Below, in pieces: positions 44,880 to 54,106 of a stretch of 64,000 nt of DNA. Under the pieces are notes generated by a model. The model was given only the letters and a program-made list of their open reading frames with translations. It was not told where the DNA came from and ran no database searches. Numbering within the stretch: the first letter of the stretch is position 1; each line of letters begins with the position of its first letter. The position numbers and the translations under genes are program-made. Source of the DNA: Thermohalobaculum sp038534135 (GTDB taxonomy: Bacteria; Pseudomonadota; Alphaproteobacteria; Rhodobacterales; Rhodobacteraceae); contig JBCAXJ010000017.1 of NCBI GenBank assembly GCA_038534135.1, positions 1 to 64,000 of the forward strand. Reading direction: 5' to 3'.

Positions 44880-47493
44880 TGCGGTGTCGAAGAGCCGCCT
44901 GAGCCGCCGCAAGACGGGCCACCGGCAACCGGAACGGTGAACAGGACACATAGTCCAGACCGATCTCCTCGCAGAAATCTACCGACGCGGGATCACCGCC
45001 GTGCTCACCACAAAGCCCGAGGGATATTCCCGGAGAACGGGCGCGTGCACGCTCGATCGCGATCCGCATGATCTCGCCGACACCTTCGATGTCCAGGGAA
45101 TGAAACGGATCGTGCCCGTAAACACCCTGCGCGACATAGTCGGGCATGAACCGCCCGGCATCGTCCCGGCTGAGCCCATAGAGCATCTGCGTCAGATCGT
45201 TCGTACCGAAACTGAGGAACCCTGCCGTCTCGGCAATCTCTCCGGCACGCAGGCATGCACGCGGCGTCTCAATCATCACACCGACCGTGTAGGTGATCTC
45301 GTCGCCCTGTTCCGCAGCGACATCTGCGGCCACCTCGCCGATCTTCGCGGTCAGAACCTCGAGTTCACGGACCGCCGAAATCAAGGGAATCATGATCTCG
45401 GGCATGACCGGTGCACCGGTGACGCGCGCCGCTGCGCGCGCAGCCTCGAAAATGGCACGCGTCTGCATTTCGTAGATCTCGGGATAGGCGATCCCGATCC
45501 GGCATCCCCGTTTCCCAAGCATCGGATTGAACTCGGCCAATTCTTCGGCGCGCGCCGCCACCTTCGAGACGGGCACGTTCATCTGCGCCGCCATCTCCCG
45601 CAATTCGCTCTCGCCATGGGGCAGGAACTCGTGCAGGGGCGGATCCAGCAGACGGATGGTGATCGGGCAGCCGGGCATACTCTCGAAAAGCCGCGTGAAG
45701 TCCTCGCGCTGCATTGGCAGAAGTCGGGCAAGGGCCATGCGGCGTTCGGCTTCCGACTCGGCCAGGATCATTTCGCGCATCGCAACGATCCGCCCGCCCT
45801 GGAAGAACATGTGCTCGGTGCGGCACAGACCGATCCCCTCGGCGCCAAAACCCTGTGCGACCTTCGCGTCCTCGGCGGTGTCGGCATTTGTCCGAACGCC
45901 CAAGCGGCGCACGTCATCGGACCACCCCAGCATCGCGGCAAAGGCACCCGACGTCTCGGGCTGGATCATCTTCACCTCGCCCGCCAGAACCTGGCCGGTC
46001 GTACCATCGACCGTGACCGTATCTCCCGCCGCCATGCGACGTCCATCGGCCGCGGTCAGAACGCCGTCTTCCCGATCGAGCACGAGATCCTTCGCACCGA
46101 CGACGCACGGCTTCCCCAAACCCCGCGCGACCACGGCTGCATGGCTTGTCATGCCACCGCGCACCGTCAGAACGCCAATCGCCGCATGCATACCGCGAAT
46201 ATCCTCGGGACTGGTCTCGATCAGTGCAAGGATCGATGGCTCTCCACGCGCCGCCGCCAGTTCCGCGTCACTCGGTGAGAACACGAGCTTCCCGGATGCG
46301 CCGCCCGGCGATGCCGGAAGCCCGCGCCCCACAATGTCTCTCGGCGCATCGGGGTCGATCGCCGGGTGCAACTGTTCCTCAAGATGCGCGGGGTCAACGC
46401 GCAGAATTGCCTCCTCGCGCGAGATTGCACCCGCATCTGCCAGCGACACAGCAATGTGGATGGCAGCGCGCGCAGACCGTTTGGCAGGGTGAACTTCCAG
46501 GATGTTCAGCTCTCCGGCCGAGATTGTGAACTCCAGGCGTACGGCATCGCCGATCCGCTGTTCGATGACGGCCCCGGCCCTGACCAGTTCCGACAACTGC
46601 TCTGGCGCGTCGTCCTCGAGTGCGGGAACACGCAATCCGAGTTGGTCCCGTTCCGCGCGCGTGATCACGTGCGGCGTGCGCAGGCCCATCAGCACTTCGT
46701 CGCCCTGCGCCTGTGGCAGGTAGCGTCCACTCAGATGCCAATGGCCCGTGGCCTCGTCACGCATGTCAGCATAGCCCGCACCGCAGACTGTCTGGCCAAC
46801 ACCCAACGCCATGGCTTGAACGATGACGGCGAGATCGACATCCGGATCCGATCCAAGTGCCGTGCGGCGTGTTCGTGCGCGCGGGCTCCGCCAGGATTTC
46901 CGCATCGCCGACACCGCGAGGTCAAGCTGCTCATGCGCATCCTCGGGGAAAGCAGACCCGGTTTCGCTCTCGATCAGGTCCCGGCATGTGTCGATCAGAT
47001 CGCGCAGCTGCTCGGCACCAAGTTCCGTCTCGTCATCGCATCCCGCAAGCCTCAGCGCATCGTGCATAGCGTATTCGAACTCATCGACATCGACGCCCAG
47101 AACGCCCGAACCAAAGGATTGAATGACACGCCGGTAGATATCCAGCGCGGCGCGCTCCCCCAACCTGGCCGCCAGCGCTGGAACGGCTGCCTCGAACATC
47201 CCGACATTGAGAATGGCCGGCGCCATGCCACCCGCCTGCAGTTCCGCAGACGGTCGGACAGCCAACAACAGCGGATTGTCGGGATCACCGAGACTGCGAT
47301 CCGTCGCTGCTTCCAAATGCTGGATGTGCACGCTCAGCGACGTTTCATGACTGGCAGGCAGTACGAAAGCGGGCGGCACCGTCAGCCCGGCGGCGCGGGC
47401 TTCCCCGAGGAGAAAGGCCTTTTGGCCGTGACAGGTCATGCAGGGACTGTTCTCGCCCAAGCCGATCCATCCAATGTCGCAAGCGCACGTCAT
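44869..47493 (-). CDS. PPDK-like phosphotransferase with a degenerate nucleotide-binding half
   Basis: 874 aa from MTCACDIGWIGLG (a TTG 12 codons upstream is possible). From about residue 390 on it is textbook pyruvate phosphate dikinase: phospho-His451 in GGMTSHAAVVARG, then GLCRTEHMFF, GVMIETPRACL, SFGTNDLTQM and CGEHGGDP. The first 380 residues are recognisable (VRPSAELQAGGMAPAILNVG, SWRSPRARTRR, RLEFTISAGELNILE) but key positions differ: the LQTRxGKR motif reads LEVHPAKR, and the GGKGANL loop reads CHGQKAF. A CACD/CMTCH cysteine-rich N-terminus replaces it. Likely PEP-linked, but ATP use is doubtful. Confidence 0.8.
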   Translation of the reverse strand: MTCACDIGWIGLGENSPCMTCHGQKAFLLGEARAAGLTVPPAFVLPASHETSLSVHIQHLEAATDRSLGDPDNPLLLAVRPSAELQAGGMAPAILNVGMFEAAVPALAARLGERAALDIYRRVIQSFGSGVLGVDVDEFEYAMHDALRLAGCDDETELGAEQLRDLIDTCRDLIESETGSAFPEDAHEQLDLAVSAMRKSWRSPRARTRRTALGSDPDVDLAVIVQAMALGVGQTVCGAGYADMRDEATGHWHLSGRYLPQAQGDEVLMGLRTPHVITRAERDQLGLRVPALEDDAPEQLSELVRAGAVIEQRIGDAVRLEFTISAGELNILEVHPAKRSARAAIHIAVSLADAGAISREEAILRVDPAHLEEQLHPAIDPDAPRDIVGRGLPASPGGASGKLVFSPSDAELAAARGEPSILALIETSPEDIRGMHAAIGVLTVRGGMTSHAAVVARGLGKPCVVGAKDLVLDREDGVLTAADGRRMAAGDTVTVDGTTGQVLAGEVKMIQPETSGAFAAMLGWSDDVRRLGVRTNADTAEDAKVAQGFGAEGIGLCRTEHMFFQGGRIVAMREMILAESEAERRMALARLLPMQREDFTRLFESMPGCPITIRLLDPPLHEFLPHGESELREMAAQMNVPVSKVAARAEELAEFNPMLGKRGCRIGIAYPEIYEMQTRAIFEAARAAARVTGAPVMPEIMIPLISAVRELEVLTAKIGEVAADVAAEQGDEITYTVGVMIETPRACLRAGEIAETAGFLSFGTNDLTQMLYGLSRDDAGRFMPDYVAQGVYGHDPFHSLDIEGVGEIMRIAIERARARSPGISLGLCGEHGGDPASVDFCEEIGLDYVSCSPFRLPVARLAAAQAALRHRNAS

Positions 47494-47553
47494 CGGCGCG
47501 TCATAACCTGCCCATTGTGCGTTGCACAAGCAGGGTTCCGCCCGGACGTCGGG

Positions 47554-49182
47554 TCACTGTTCCCGTGCTGTCCGATAGCGTTCGATCATTCCACGCGTCG
47601 AACTGTCCAAGTCGCTCAGATCACCCACGCCAAGGCGCGGCATAAGATCCGTCGTCAGCGTTTTGCCGAGTTCGACACCGTACTGATCGAAAGCATTTAT
47701 CCCCCAAAGGACGCTCTGGACGTATGTCCGATGCTCGAACAGTGCGACGACAGCGCCGAGCGTTCGTGGATCAAGTACCGAATAGCAGATCATCGTCGAG
47801 GGCCGGTCGCCAGGGAATGTCCTGTGCGGCGCGATCCGGTCAATCTCGTTCTCATCCACCCCAGACGAAGCAAGAAGCGCGCGCACCGCATCCTCGTCGC
47901 GCCCGAACGCCAGAGCAGCTGCCTGCGCCAGCGCACTCCCGAACAGCGCGTCGTGATGGCCTTCGATACCGCCGGCAGACTGGGTTCCAACCAAGAAATC
48001 CACGGGCACGATGTCCGTGCCTTGGTGCAGCATCTGAAAGAACGAATGCTGAGAATTTGTCCCAGGCTCGCCGAAGATCACCCCCGCCGTCGACACTTCA
48101 AGAACGTCCCCACCGACGCTGACACGTTTGCCATTCGATTCCATGTCCAGTTGCTGCAGGTACGCGGGCAAGCGGCCCAGTCGTTCTTCGTAGGGAAGAC
48201 AGGCAACGGATGCGCACCCCATCGCGTTGCGGCGCCAGACACCGACCAGACCGAGTAGAACCGGCAAATTCTCCGTCAACGGGGTCTTCCGGAAATGCTG
48301 GTCCATCTGGGCAGCGCCGGACAGAAAGGCCTTGAACGCGTCCGCGCCGATTGCGATCGCCAGGGGCAGCCCAATAACACCCCAAAGCGAGTACCGCCCA
48401 CCGACCCAGTCCCAGAACCGGAAGACACGGTCATCGGGAACACCGAAGGAGCGTGTCGCTTCGGGGTTCGTCGAGATCGCTGCCAGATGCGCGGAGGTCT
48501 GGTCTCCCAAGGCGTCCTTCAGCCACGAGAGAGCGGATCGCGCATTGGCCATCGTCTCGAGCGTTGTGAAGCTTTTCGAGGCCACAATCACCAGCGTCCT
48601 CCGCGGATCCAGATGCCGGATCGTGTCTGCCAGGGCAGTTCCATCGACATTCGATACGAAATGGATGCGCGGTCCGTCATGCCACGGCGTCAACGCCCGA
48701 ACGGCCATGGCCGGGCCAAGGTCTGACCCGCCGATACCGAGGTTGATGACATCGCTGAACGGCGCGCCGTCGGCTGCGCTGATGTCACCGGAGCGAACTG
48801 CCGTGGCGAAGGCCAGCATCCGGTCGCGCTCGGCGCGGACCGCCGGCATCACTGCTTCGCCATCGACCTCGAGCCCCTCGTCAACACCGTCGCGGAGCGC
48901 CATGTGCAAAGCAGCTCGGCCTTCAGTGGCGTTGACGTGGTCTGCATCGAAGAGCGCGGCAATCTTGTCCTTGAGCGACACGGCCTCGGCCAGCGCAACG
49001 AGCGCCTGCAACGCCGGGCGGTCGAGCTTCTCTTTCGAGATATCGACCAACAGCCCGCAGGCTTCCTGCGCGAAATGGTCAAACCGATCAGCCTCTTCCG
49101 CGAAGAGCTGTTTCAGCGAAACAGGTTTCAGCCGTGCGGCTTCGCGGTGAACATTCGACCAGGCGTCCTGAGTAGTCATCAT
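47554..49182 (-). CDS. pgi: Glucose-6-phosphate isomerase
   Basis: 542 aa. Sugar-isomerase signatures VINLGIGGSDLGPAMAVRAL, VIVASKSFTTLETMANARSA, FWDWVGGRYSLWGVIGLPLA, FGEPGTNSQHSFFQMLHQG and FDQYGVELGK are all present. Interconverts glucose-6-P and fructose-6-P. Lies between glpK (34 bp upstream) and the PPDK-like gene (60 bp downstream) on the same strand, a carbon-metabolism operon. Confidence 0.95.
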   Translation of the reverse strand: MMTTQDAWSNVHREAARLKPVSLKQLFAEEADRFDHFAQEACGLLVDISKEKLDRPALQALVALAEAVSLKDKIAALFDADHVNATEGRAALHMALRDGVDEGLEVDGEAVMPAVRAERDRMLAFATAVRSGDISAADGAPFSDVINLGIGGSDLGPAMAVRALTPWHDGPRIHFVSNVDGTALADTIRHLDPRRTLVIVASKSFTTLETMANARSALSWLKDALGDQTSAHLAAISTNPEATRSFGVPDDRVFRFWDWVGGRYSLWGVIGLPLAIAIGADAFKAFLSGAAQMDQHFRKTPLTENLPVLLGLVGVWRRNAMGCASVACLPYEERLGRLPAYLQQLDMESNGKRVSVGGDVLEVSTAGVIFGEPGTNSQHSFFQMLHQGTDIVPVDFLVGTQSAGGIEGHHDALFGSALAQAAALAFGRDEDAVRALLASSGVDENEIDRIAPHRTFPGDRPSTMICYSVLDPRTLGAVVALFEHRTYVQSVLWGINAFDQYGVELGKTLTTDLMPRLGVGDLSDLDSSTRGMIERYRTAREQ

Positions 49183-49215
49183 GTGCTCTCTGTGTTCGAA
49201 CGGTTTAAGGCGATC

Positions 49216-50694
49216 TCAATCCCGGTTCGTCAGTGTCCGGGACACCGCATCCTGCCAACCGCCGTACCGCTGCGTGCGAATTTCTTCTGACATTTTAGGG
49301 TCAAACCGGCGATCCAGCGCCCAGCTTTCCGAGAATCCAGTCTGGTCCGGATAAATTCCGGCGTGCATCCCTGCCAGCCACGCCGCTCCCAGCGCCGTCG
49401 TTTCCTGGAAGACCGGGCGATCGACAGGCGCCCCGATGATGTCCGCGAGGAACTGCATCGTCCAGTCCGAGGCCGTCATGCCCCCATCGACCCGCAGTAC
49501 CGTATCCGAACTTCCGCCAGCGTCCCGGCGCATCGCATCCAGCAGGTCGCGCGTCTGGTAACCGACGCTCTCCAAAGCGGCCCGGCCCAGTTCGGCCCGG
49601 CCCGTGCCCCGGGTCAGACCGAAGATCGCGCCACGGCACGTGCTGTCCCAGTAGGGCGCACCAAGCCCGACAAAGGCCGGAACCATGTAGACCTGTTGCA
49701 TGGGGTCCGCCGCCTCGGCCAGCGCTTGGGTGTCGGACGCCTGTTCGATGATCGAGAGACCATCCCTCAGCCATTGCACGACGGCCCCTGCGACGAAGAT
49801 CGAGCCCTCGAGCGCATAGGTCGTCTCGCCGTCCAGGCGATAGGCGATTGTTGTCAGCAGCCTGTTCTTCGATGCGACGGGTTCCGTGCCCGTGTTCAGC
49901 AGCGCGAAGCAGCCGGTCCCGTAGGTCGACTTCATCATGCCATTCTTGAAACACGCCTGCCCGACCGTCGCCGCCTGCTGATCGCCGGCAACGCCGCGAA
50001 TGGCGACCGCGCCGCCGAACAGACTGGTCTCACCAAAGTCATCCGCCGAATTCCGAACGGAGGGCAGGATCGATTTCGGAACACGCAGCAGGTCACAGAG
50101 CGCGTCATCCCACGCATTCGTGTGGATGTTGTAGAGCATCGTCCGTGACGCATTGGTGGCGTCCGTCACATGACTGACACCGTTCGTCAGCCGCCAGATC
50201 AGCCAGCTATCGACCGTGCCGGCGAGAAGTTCGCCCGCCTCGGCACGCGCCCGCGCGCCCTCGACATGATCCAAGATCCAGGCGATCTTGGTGCCCGAGA
50301 AGTAGGGATCCAGCAAAAGACCGGTCTTCTCCGCGACCGTCGGCTCGTGGCCCGCCTGCTGTAGGGCCTCGCAGACATCGGAGGTCCGGCGATCCTGCCA
50401 CACGATCGCATTGTGAATGGCCCGGCCCGTCTCTCGGTCCCAGATCACCACGGTTTCGCGTTGATTGGTCACGCCAATCGCTGCGATCTCGCCCGGAATC
50501 AGATCCGCAATGACCTCCCGGCAGGTCGCGACCGTGGTGTCCCAAAGATCTTCCGGGTCGTGTTCCACCCAACCGGAATTCGGGAAATGCTGGGCGAACT
50601 CCCGCTGCGCAATGCGCAGAACCTTGAGATCGCGGTCAAACAGGATTGCCCGGGTGGATGTTGTGCCCTGATCGATGGCGAGCGTGTGGCTCAT
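49216..50694 (-). CDS. glpK: Glycerol kinase
   Basis: 492 aa from ATG 50694 (GAGG upstream; the frame's TTG at 50700 is not needed). LAIDQGTTSTRAILFDRD, GVTNQRETVVIWDRETG, NAIVWQDRRTSDVC, YFSGTKIAWILDHV and VDGGMTASDWTMQFLADIIG match the FGGY kinase family and glycerol kinase in particular. Produces glycerol-3-phosphate. No glpD or glpF is seen next to it. Confidence 0.95.
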   Translation of the reverse strand: MSHTLAIDQGTTSTRAILFDRDLKVLRIAQREFAQHFPNSGWVEHDPEDLWDTTVATCREVIADLIPGEIAAIGVTNQRETVVIWDRETGRAIHNAIVWQDRRTSDVCEALQQAGHEPTVAEKTGLLLDPYFSGTKIAWILDHVEGARARAEAGELLAGTVDSWLIWRLTNGVSHVTDATNASRTMLYNIHTNAWDDALCDLLRVPKSILPSVRNSADDFGETSLFGGAVAIRGVAGDQQAATVGQACFKNGMMKSTYGTGCFALLNTGTEPVASKNRLLTTIAYRLDGETTYALEGSIFVAGAVVQWLRDGLSIIEQASDTQALAEAADPMQQVYMVPAFVGLGAPYWDSTCRGAIFGLTRGTGRAELGRAALESVGYQTRDLLDAMRRDAGGSSDTVLRVDGGMTASDWTMQFLADIIGAPVDRPVFQETTALGAAWLAGMHAGIYPDQTGFSESWALDRRFDPKMSEEIRTQRYGGWQDAVSRTLTNRD

Positions 50695-50702
50695 GTTCAA
50701 CC

Positions 50703-50918
50703 TCAGCCGAGTAGCAAGGCCATGACCAGCAGGCCAAGCCCCATGAATGCGGATCCGATTGCGGCCATGTGGGCGAAGATCAGCTTGTTCAACTCCGCTT
50801 TGACGCGGGTGTCATCCAACTCGGCCCGGCGCAGCCAGACGGCATGCCGAATGCACCAGATCACGCCTGCCAAGCCGACGAGCGACAAGACAGCGCCGAT
50901 TGCAATCACGATTTTCAT
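50703..50918 (-). CDS. Small two-helix membrane protein upstream of glpK
   Basis: 71 aa from MKIVIAIGAVLSLVGLAGVI. Two hydrophobic helices (IVIAIGAVLSLVGLAGVIWC and HMAAIGSAFMGLGLLVMALL) with a charged loop (RRAELDDTRVKAEL). Ends 8 bp before the glpK start, so it is probably co-transcribed. No family recognised. Confidence 0.65.
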   Translation of the reverse strand: MKIVIAIGAVLSLVGLAGVIWCIRHAVWLRRAELDDTRVKAELNKLIFAHMAAIGSAFMGLGLLVMALLLG

Positions 50919-51046
50919 GAGGGCGGCATAGCGTGCGTGCCGCGTTCTGACCAGAGCGCCGGACATGGTGCCATTAACCGTCCTGCAACTTTCTGGTGCA
51001 TTTTCTGCATTCAGGACTCGACGCTGCGCCTGGCAACCCCTATTTT

Positions 51047-51066
51047 ACCCCTACGCGCTAAGGGGT
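51047..51066 (+). promoter_or_regulatory. Hairpin overlapping the ribosome site of the small gene
   Basis: ACCCCT (51047-51052), loop ACGCGCTA, AGGGGT (51061-51066). The right arm contains the Shine-Dalgarno AGGGG of the gene at 51072, so folding would hide it. A possible translational switch. Confidence 0.45.
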
Positions 51067-51071
51067 GTTCC

Positions 51072-51209
51072 ATGATCGTTCTGATAATCGCTGCTGCAAT
51101 CGCCGTGATCTACATGAGTTCGCGGGTCGAAACTCAACCCGTAGAGCGCAAGGTTCGGGTTCGTGACGAAAAGCGCCCTCAGCGCTCGTTCGACATCATC
51201 GACGACTGA
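51072..51209 (+). CDS. 45-aa single-helix membrane protein
   Basis: MIVLIIAAAIAVIYMSSRVE begins a 45-aa frame: one N-terminal membrane helix and a charged tail (KVRVRDEKRPQRSFDIIDD). AGGGGTG lies 6 nt upstream. Too short for family recognition; credible because of the ribosome site and the membrane-protein-like sequence. Function unknown. Confidence 0.6.
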   Translation: MIVLIIAAAIAVIYMSSRVETQPVERKVRVRDEKRPQRSFDIIDD

Positions 51210-51372
51210 GCGTCGACCCCCCCGCCACACAGAACAGACTTCTCCGCCAAACTTTGCGCCGGGCTATCGCTCTTCCGGCGTAGAACCCGTAGTATGATTT
51301 GGCGCATGGACGGGCGCTGCCACAGCGTGCGTGATTTCGTGGCGCCGAAAATCGGGATGAAGTGAATTTCGC

Positions 51373-52074
51373 ATGTCCATCTGGAAGCGAATCGGTGACG
51401 CCCTCGCCGCTCTCGTCGACGGAGAGCCGCTGTCGGCGATTCTCGAAAGACTGACATCGCCACCTGAGAGAACCGTCGCATTTACAATCGCTGTCATCGC
51501 ACTCGGCGCGAAACTGGCGAAGGCTGATGGGCGCGTCACCGCGGACGAAGTCTCGGCCTTTCGACAGATCTTCACGATCCCGCCGGGAGAGGAGACACAC
51601 GCAGCCCGGATCTTCAACCTCGCGCGGACCGATATGAACGGATACGAAAGCTACGCGCGCCAGATCGCGCGGATGTTTGCGGACCGGCCCGAGGTTTTGG
51701 CGGATCTGCTGGAAGGCCTGGTTTTCATCGCCGTGGCGGACGGCACCTATCACCCGGACGAAGATGCGTTTCTGCATCGTGTGACAGAGCTTTTCGGCCT
51801 GCCGACGCAAACGCTGCGCGCGATCAAAGCGCGTCTGGTTGTCGATCCGCAAGATCCGTACACGGTGCTCGGCGTCCCGCCCGAAATCGGTGACGCGGAT
51901 TTGCGCAAACACTGGCGAACGCTTGTGCGCGACTTGCACCCGGATCGGATGATCGGGCGCGGCGTGCCACCCGAAGCACAGCGACTGGCTGAACAACGTC
52001 TATCAGCCGTGAACACGGCCTATGCGCTTATCCGGTCCGAACGCGCCGCGGCGCAACCGGTCGGTACGGCCTGA
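51373..52074 (+). CDS. DjlA/DjiA-like TerB plus J-domain co-chaperone
   Basis: 233 aa. Middle TerB-like helical domain (FTIAVIALGAKLAKADGRVT; GLVFIAVADGTYHPDEDAF) and C-terminal J domain (DPYTVLGVPPEIGDADLRKH, HPD in RDLHPDRMIG). A DnaK co-chaperone; the E. coli relative DjlA is membrane-anchored, while this one lacks the N-terminal helix. Its TGA stop (52072-52074) directly abuts the TTA stop of the convergent cytochrome gene. Confidence 0.88.
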   Translation: MSIWKRIGDALAALVDGEPLSAILERLTSPPERTVAFTIAVIALGAKLAKADGRVTADEVSAFRQIFTIPPGEETHAARIFNLARTDMNGYESYARQIARMFADRPEVLADLLEGLVFIAVADGTYHPDEDAFLHRVTELFGLPTQTLRAIKARLVVDPQDPYTVLGVPPEIGDADLRKHWRTLVRDLHPDRMIGRGVPPEAQRLAEQRLSAVNTAYALIRSERAAAQPVGTA

Positions 52075-52506
52075 TTACCGAAAATCGATCGGTCGCTGCA
52101 GCTCTCGAACATACCGCTCGATCTGCTCGATCTGGTTGAAGGACAACTTTGAAAAGCCAGGCATGTCGCCCATCCGCCAGTTCTGTTGCGGCGTCCCGCT
52201 GGAGACTGCGGCATGAAATTCGCGCTTCGGCAGCGCTCTGCGGTGGTAGATCGGATCCAACAGGCTGGGTCCCCGGCCGGTCCCGACGGCACGCTCGCCA
52301 TGACACTCCATGCACGACGCACGATAGGTCCGCATCCCGGCAATCGCGAGTTGGGAGAACATCTGCCGCTCGTGGTGCCGCTCCATGTCAAGCGACGGTC
52401 CGTCACCTGTTTCATAAGGCCCGTCCAACGCCATCATCGGCGCGATAACAATAACCGGCGCTGCAAGCGACGCGGTCGTGATAAGTGCTGCACGCAATTC
52501 CGTCAT
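52075..52506 (-). CDS. Mono-heme c-type cytochrome
   Basis: 143 aa from MTELRAALITTASLAAPVIV, a signal or anchor sequence. Heme motif CMECH (in YRASCMECHGERAVGTG) and a probable axial Met in NWRMGDMPGF, with the C-terminal helix FNQIEQIERYVRELQRPI. Periplasmic small electron carrier. No operon partner identified; the Usp gene downstream on the same strand is separate in function. Confidence 0.83.
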   Translation of the reverse strand: MTELRAALITTASLAAPVIVIAPMMALDGPYETGDGPSLDMERHHERQMFSQLAIAGMRTYRASCMECHGERAVGTGRGPSLLDPIYHRRALPKREFHAAVSSGTPQQNWRMGDMPGFSKLSFNQIEQIERYVRELQRPIDFR

Positions 52507-52601
52507 ATCGATACGCCCCCGACCCCGATGGATCCGAACTCTCCTGGGCTTTGGATACACCAGGTCTGGTTAAAACGAGATTTCGAGGGGTGGGATCGTA
52601 C

Positions 52602-53057
52602 TCAGCAGACCGCGTCGATACGCTCGAGGCTCATGGCACCGGGGACAACAGTGACCGGAATGGGCATCCTGCCGCCCATCTTCGAGACAAGCTGGCTGAC
52701 GAGCGGACCCGGGCTGTCTCCCTCGCCTGCACCCAGGACGAGGACACCGATCTCATTGTCCTCTTCGATCAGTTCCAACACCTGCTCGGCGCGGTTGCCT
52801 TCTCGGATGATGAACTCTGGTGTGACACCGCAGAGCGCATTCAGTTCGTCTGCCAATTCCGCCAAACGGTTTTCTGCTGCATCGCGGGCCTCTTGCCGCA
52901 TCAATTCCGCCACGCCGACCCAATGCTGGAATTCATCGGGCGCGATGACGTACTGCATGACGATACCGCCACCGGTGTTCTGCGCCCTGCGCGCCGCGAA
53001 GCGTAACGCATTCATGCACTCCGGCGTCTCGTCGACGACGACCATAAACTTGCGCAT
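52602..53057 (-). CDS. Universal stress protein (single domain)
   Basis: 151 aa. UspA fold: MRKFMVVVDETPECMNALRF at the start, VLVLGAGEGDSPGPLVSQL as the nucleotide-binding region and IPVTVVPGAMS at the end. Cytoplasmic; likely ATP/ADP-binding stress factor. Confidence 0.85.
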   Translation of the reverse strand: MRKFMVVVDETPECMNALRFAARRAQNTGGGIVMQYVIAPDEFQHWVGVAELMRQEARDAAENRLAELADELNALCGVTPEFIIREGNRAEQVLELIEEDNEIGVLVLGAGEGDSPGPLVSQLVSKMGGRMPIPVTVVPGAMSLERIDAVC

Positions 53058-53260
53058 CGGGTCTCCGCACTTCGCTGCAAGCCCTAAACCATGACAGGTC
53101 CATGTAATGCGCGCAAGGATCTTGCCCGGTGGTCAGGAGGACCGGGCCGCAGAGCGATTGCAACCAGAACGAGAGCACAACATCTTCTGCAAGAAAGATC
53201 CATTGTACCGCCATATTCTGGGCGATAACCTATGTGTGGAACGAACGGGGCGGATACAAC

Positions 53261-54106
53261 ATGCTTGAACGACTATGGCGGCAAAGACGCCGCCTGGTGC
53301 TGACGTTCATCCTGTGTGGGCTGACAGGCTTCATCCTGGCGGACGGCGGGGTCCTGGCGAGCATCGCCAACACGGTGGAACTTGGGCTGCTCGGCGTGAT
53401 CCTGACGGCTGCCATGTTGCTTGCCCTGCCGGACGCGCGCTGGTTTGTGTTCAAGCTGGCGGCTCTTGCGCCGGTCTTTGCGCTGCTGGCTCTGGCTCTG
53501 CCGGGCGCCCTGGTTCTGGTGCTCTACGCAGCAGCGGCGATCGCCCTGCCATCGCATCCGTGGGCGCTGGACCGGATTCGTTTGCCGATCATATTCCGGG
53601 CGCGGGACGAGGCGCGGATCGCACTGCCAAAAGAGCGTGTCTGGGACCGGGTCTACCCGCGCGAAACCAATGAACACTGGGACCCGTTTCTGCGCAGCAT
53701 ACGCTCCGGCAGGTCGGACGATACGTTCTTCCTGGTCTACGAAGCGTTGTCGCGCAGCGGCGAGCTTCAAGTCCCGATCAGAGTGTTCGACGTAGAGCCC
53801 GGCGTGCATTTCAAGACACGGGATCTGTCGCTGCCGGATGCAGCGGAAGGGGGGCCCGTTACTGTGACAAGTCACGTCGTCGAATCCGATGGCGATGGAA
53901 CCTCGCTGATCCTGATGGAGGCGACCTGGCGCCCCATGCTGTGGACCGCCTTCAGTCAATGGCTCGACGACTATCTGGGCGACCATGTCGACCGGCTGGC
54001 GGCACTGCTCGAGGGTCGGCCGGACTGGTCTCTGAAAGGCGCCTCGCTGCGGACGTTTGTGACGCGTGTTCAGGCGGATCCGTTCGAGATGTTCCAGCGG
54101 AGCTGA
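53261..54106 (+). CDS. Membrane protein with C-terminal SRPBCC-like domain
   Basis: 281 aa from MLERLWRQRRRLVLTFILCG. Three N-terminal hydrophobic helices (VLTFILCGLTGFILADGG, VELGLLGVILTAAMLLAL, and a long FALLALALPGALVLVLYAAAA) precede a soluble domain from about residue 120. That domain has RIALPKERVWDRVYPRETNE and ends FSQWLDDYLGDHVDRLAALL, suggestive of the polyketide-cyclase/START-like fold. No specific function recognised. A weak promoter (TTGTAC, 17 bp, TAACCT at 53203-53231) precedes it. Confidence 0.65.
   Translation: MLERLWRQRRRLVLTFILCGLTGFILADGGVLASIANTVELGLLGVILTAAMLLALPDARWFVFKLAALAPVFALLALALPGALVLVLYAAAAIALPSHPWALDRIRLPIIFRARDEARIALPKERVWDRVYPRETNEHWDPFLRSIRSGRSDDTFFLVYEALSRSGELQVPIRVFDVEPGVHFKTRDLSLPDAAEGGPVTVTSHVVESDGDGTSLILMEATWRPMLWTAFSQWLDDYLGDHVDRLAALLEGRPDWSLKGASLRTFVTRVQADPFEMFQRS

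Noticed and set aside
47380..47440. CxxCH (CMTCH) near the start of the PPDK-like protein as a heme c site
   Set aside because: The protein has no export signal and heme c is attached in the periplasm; more likely a chance motif or a metal-binding cysteine cluster.
46366..48258. A 630-codon open frame on the plus strand
   Set aside because: It lies antisense to the PPDK-like gene and pgi, whose protein sequences are clearly real; its own translation is Arg/Gln/His-rich and resembles nothing.
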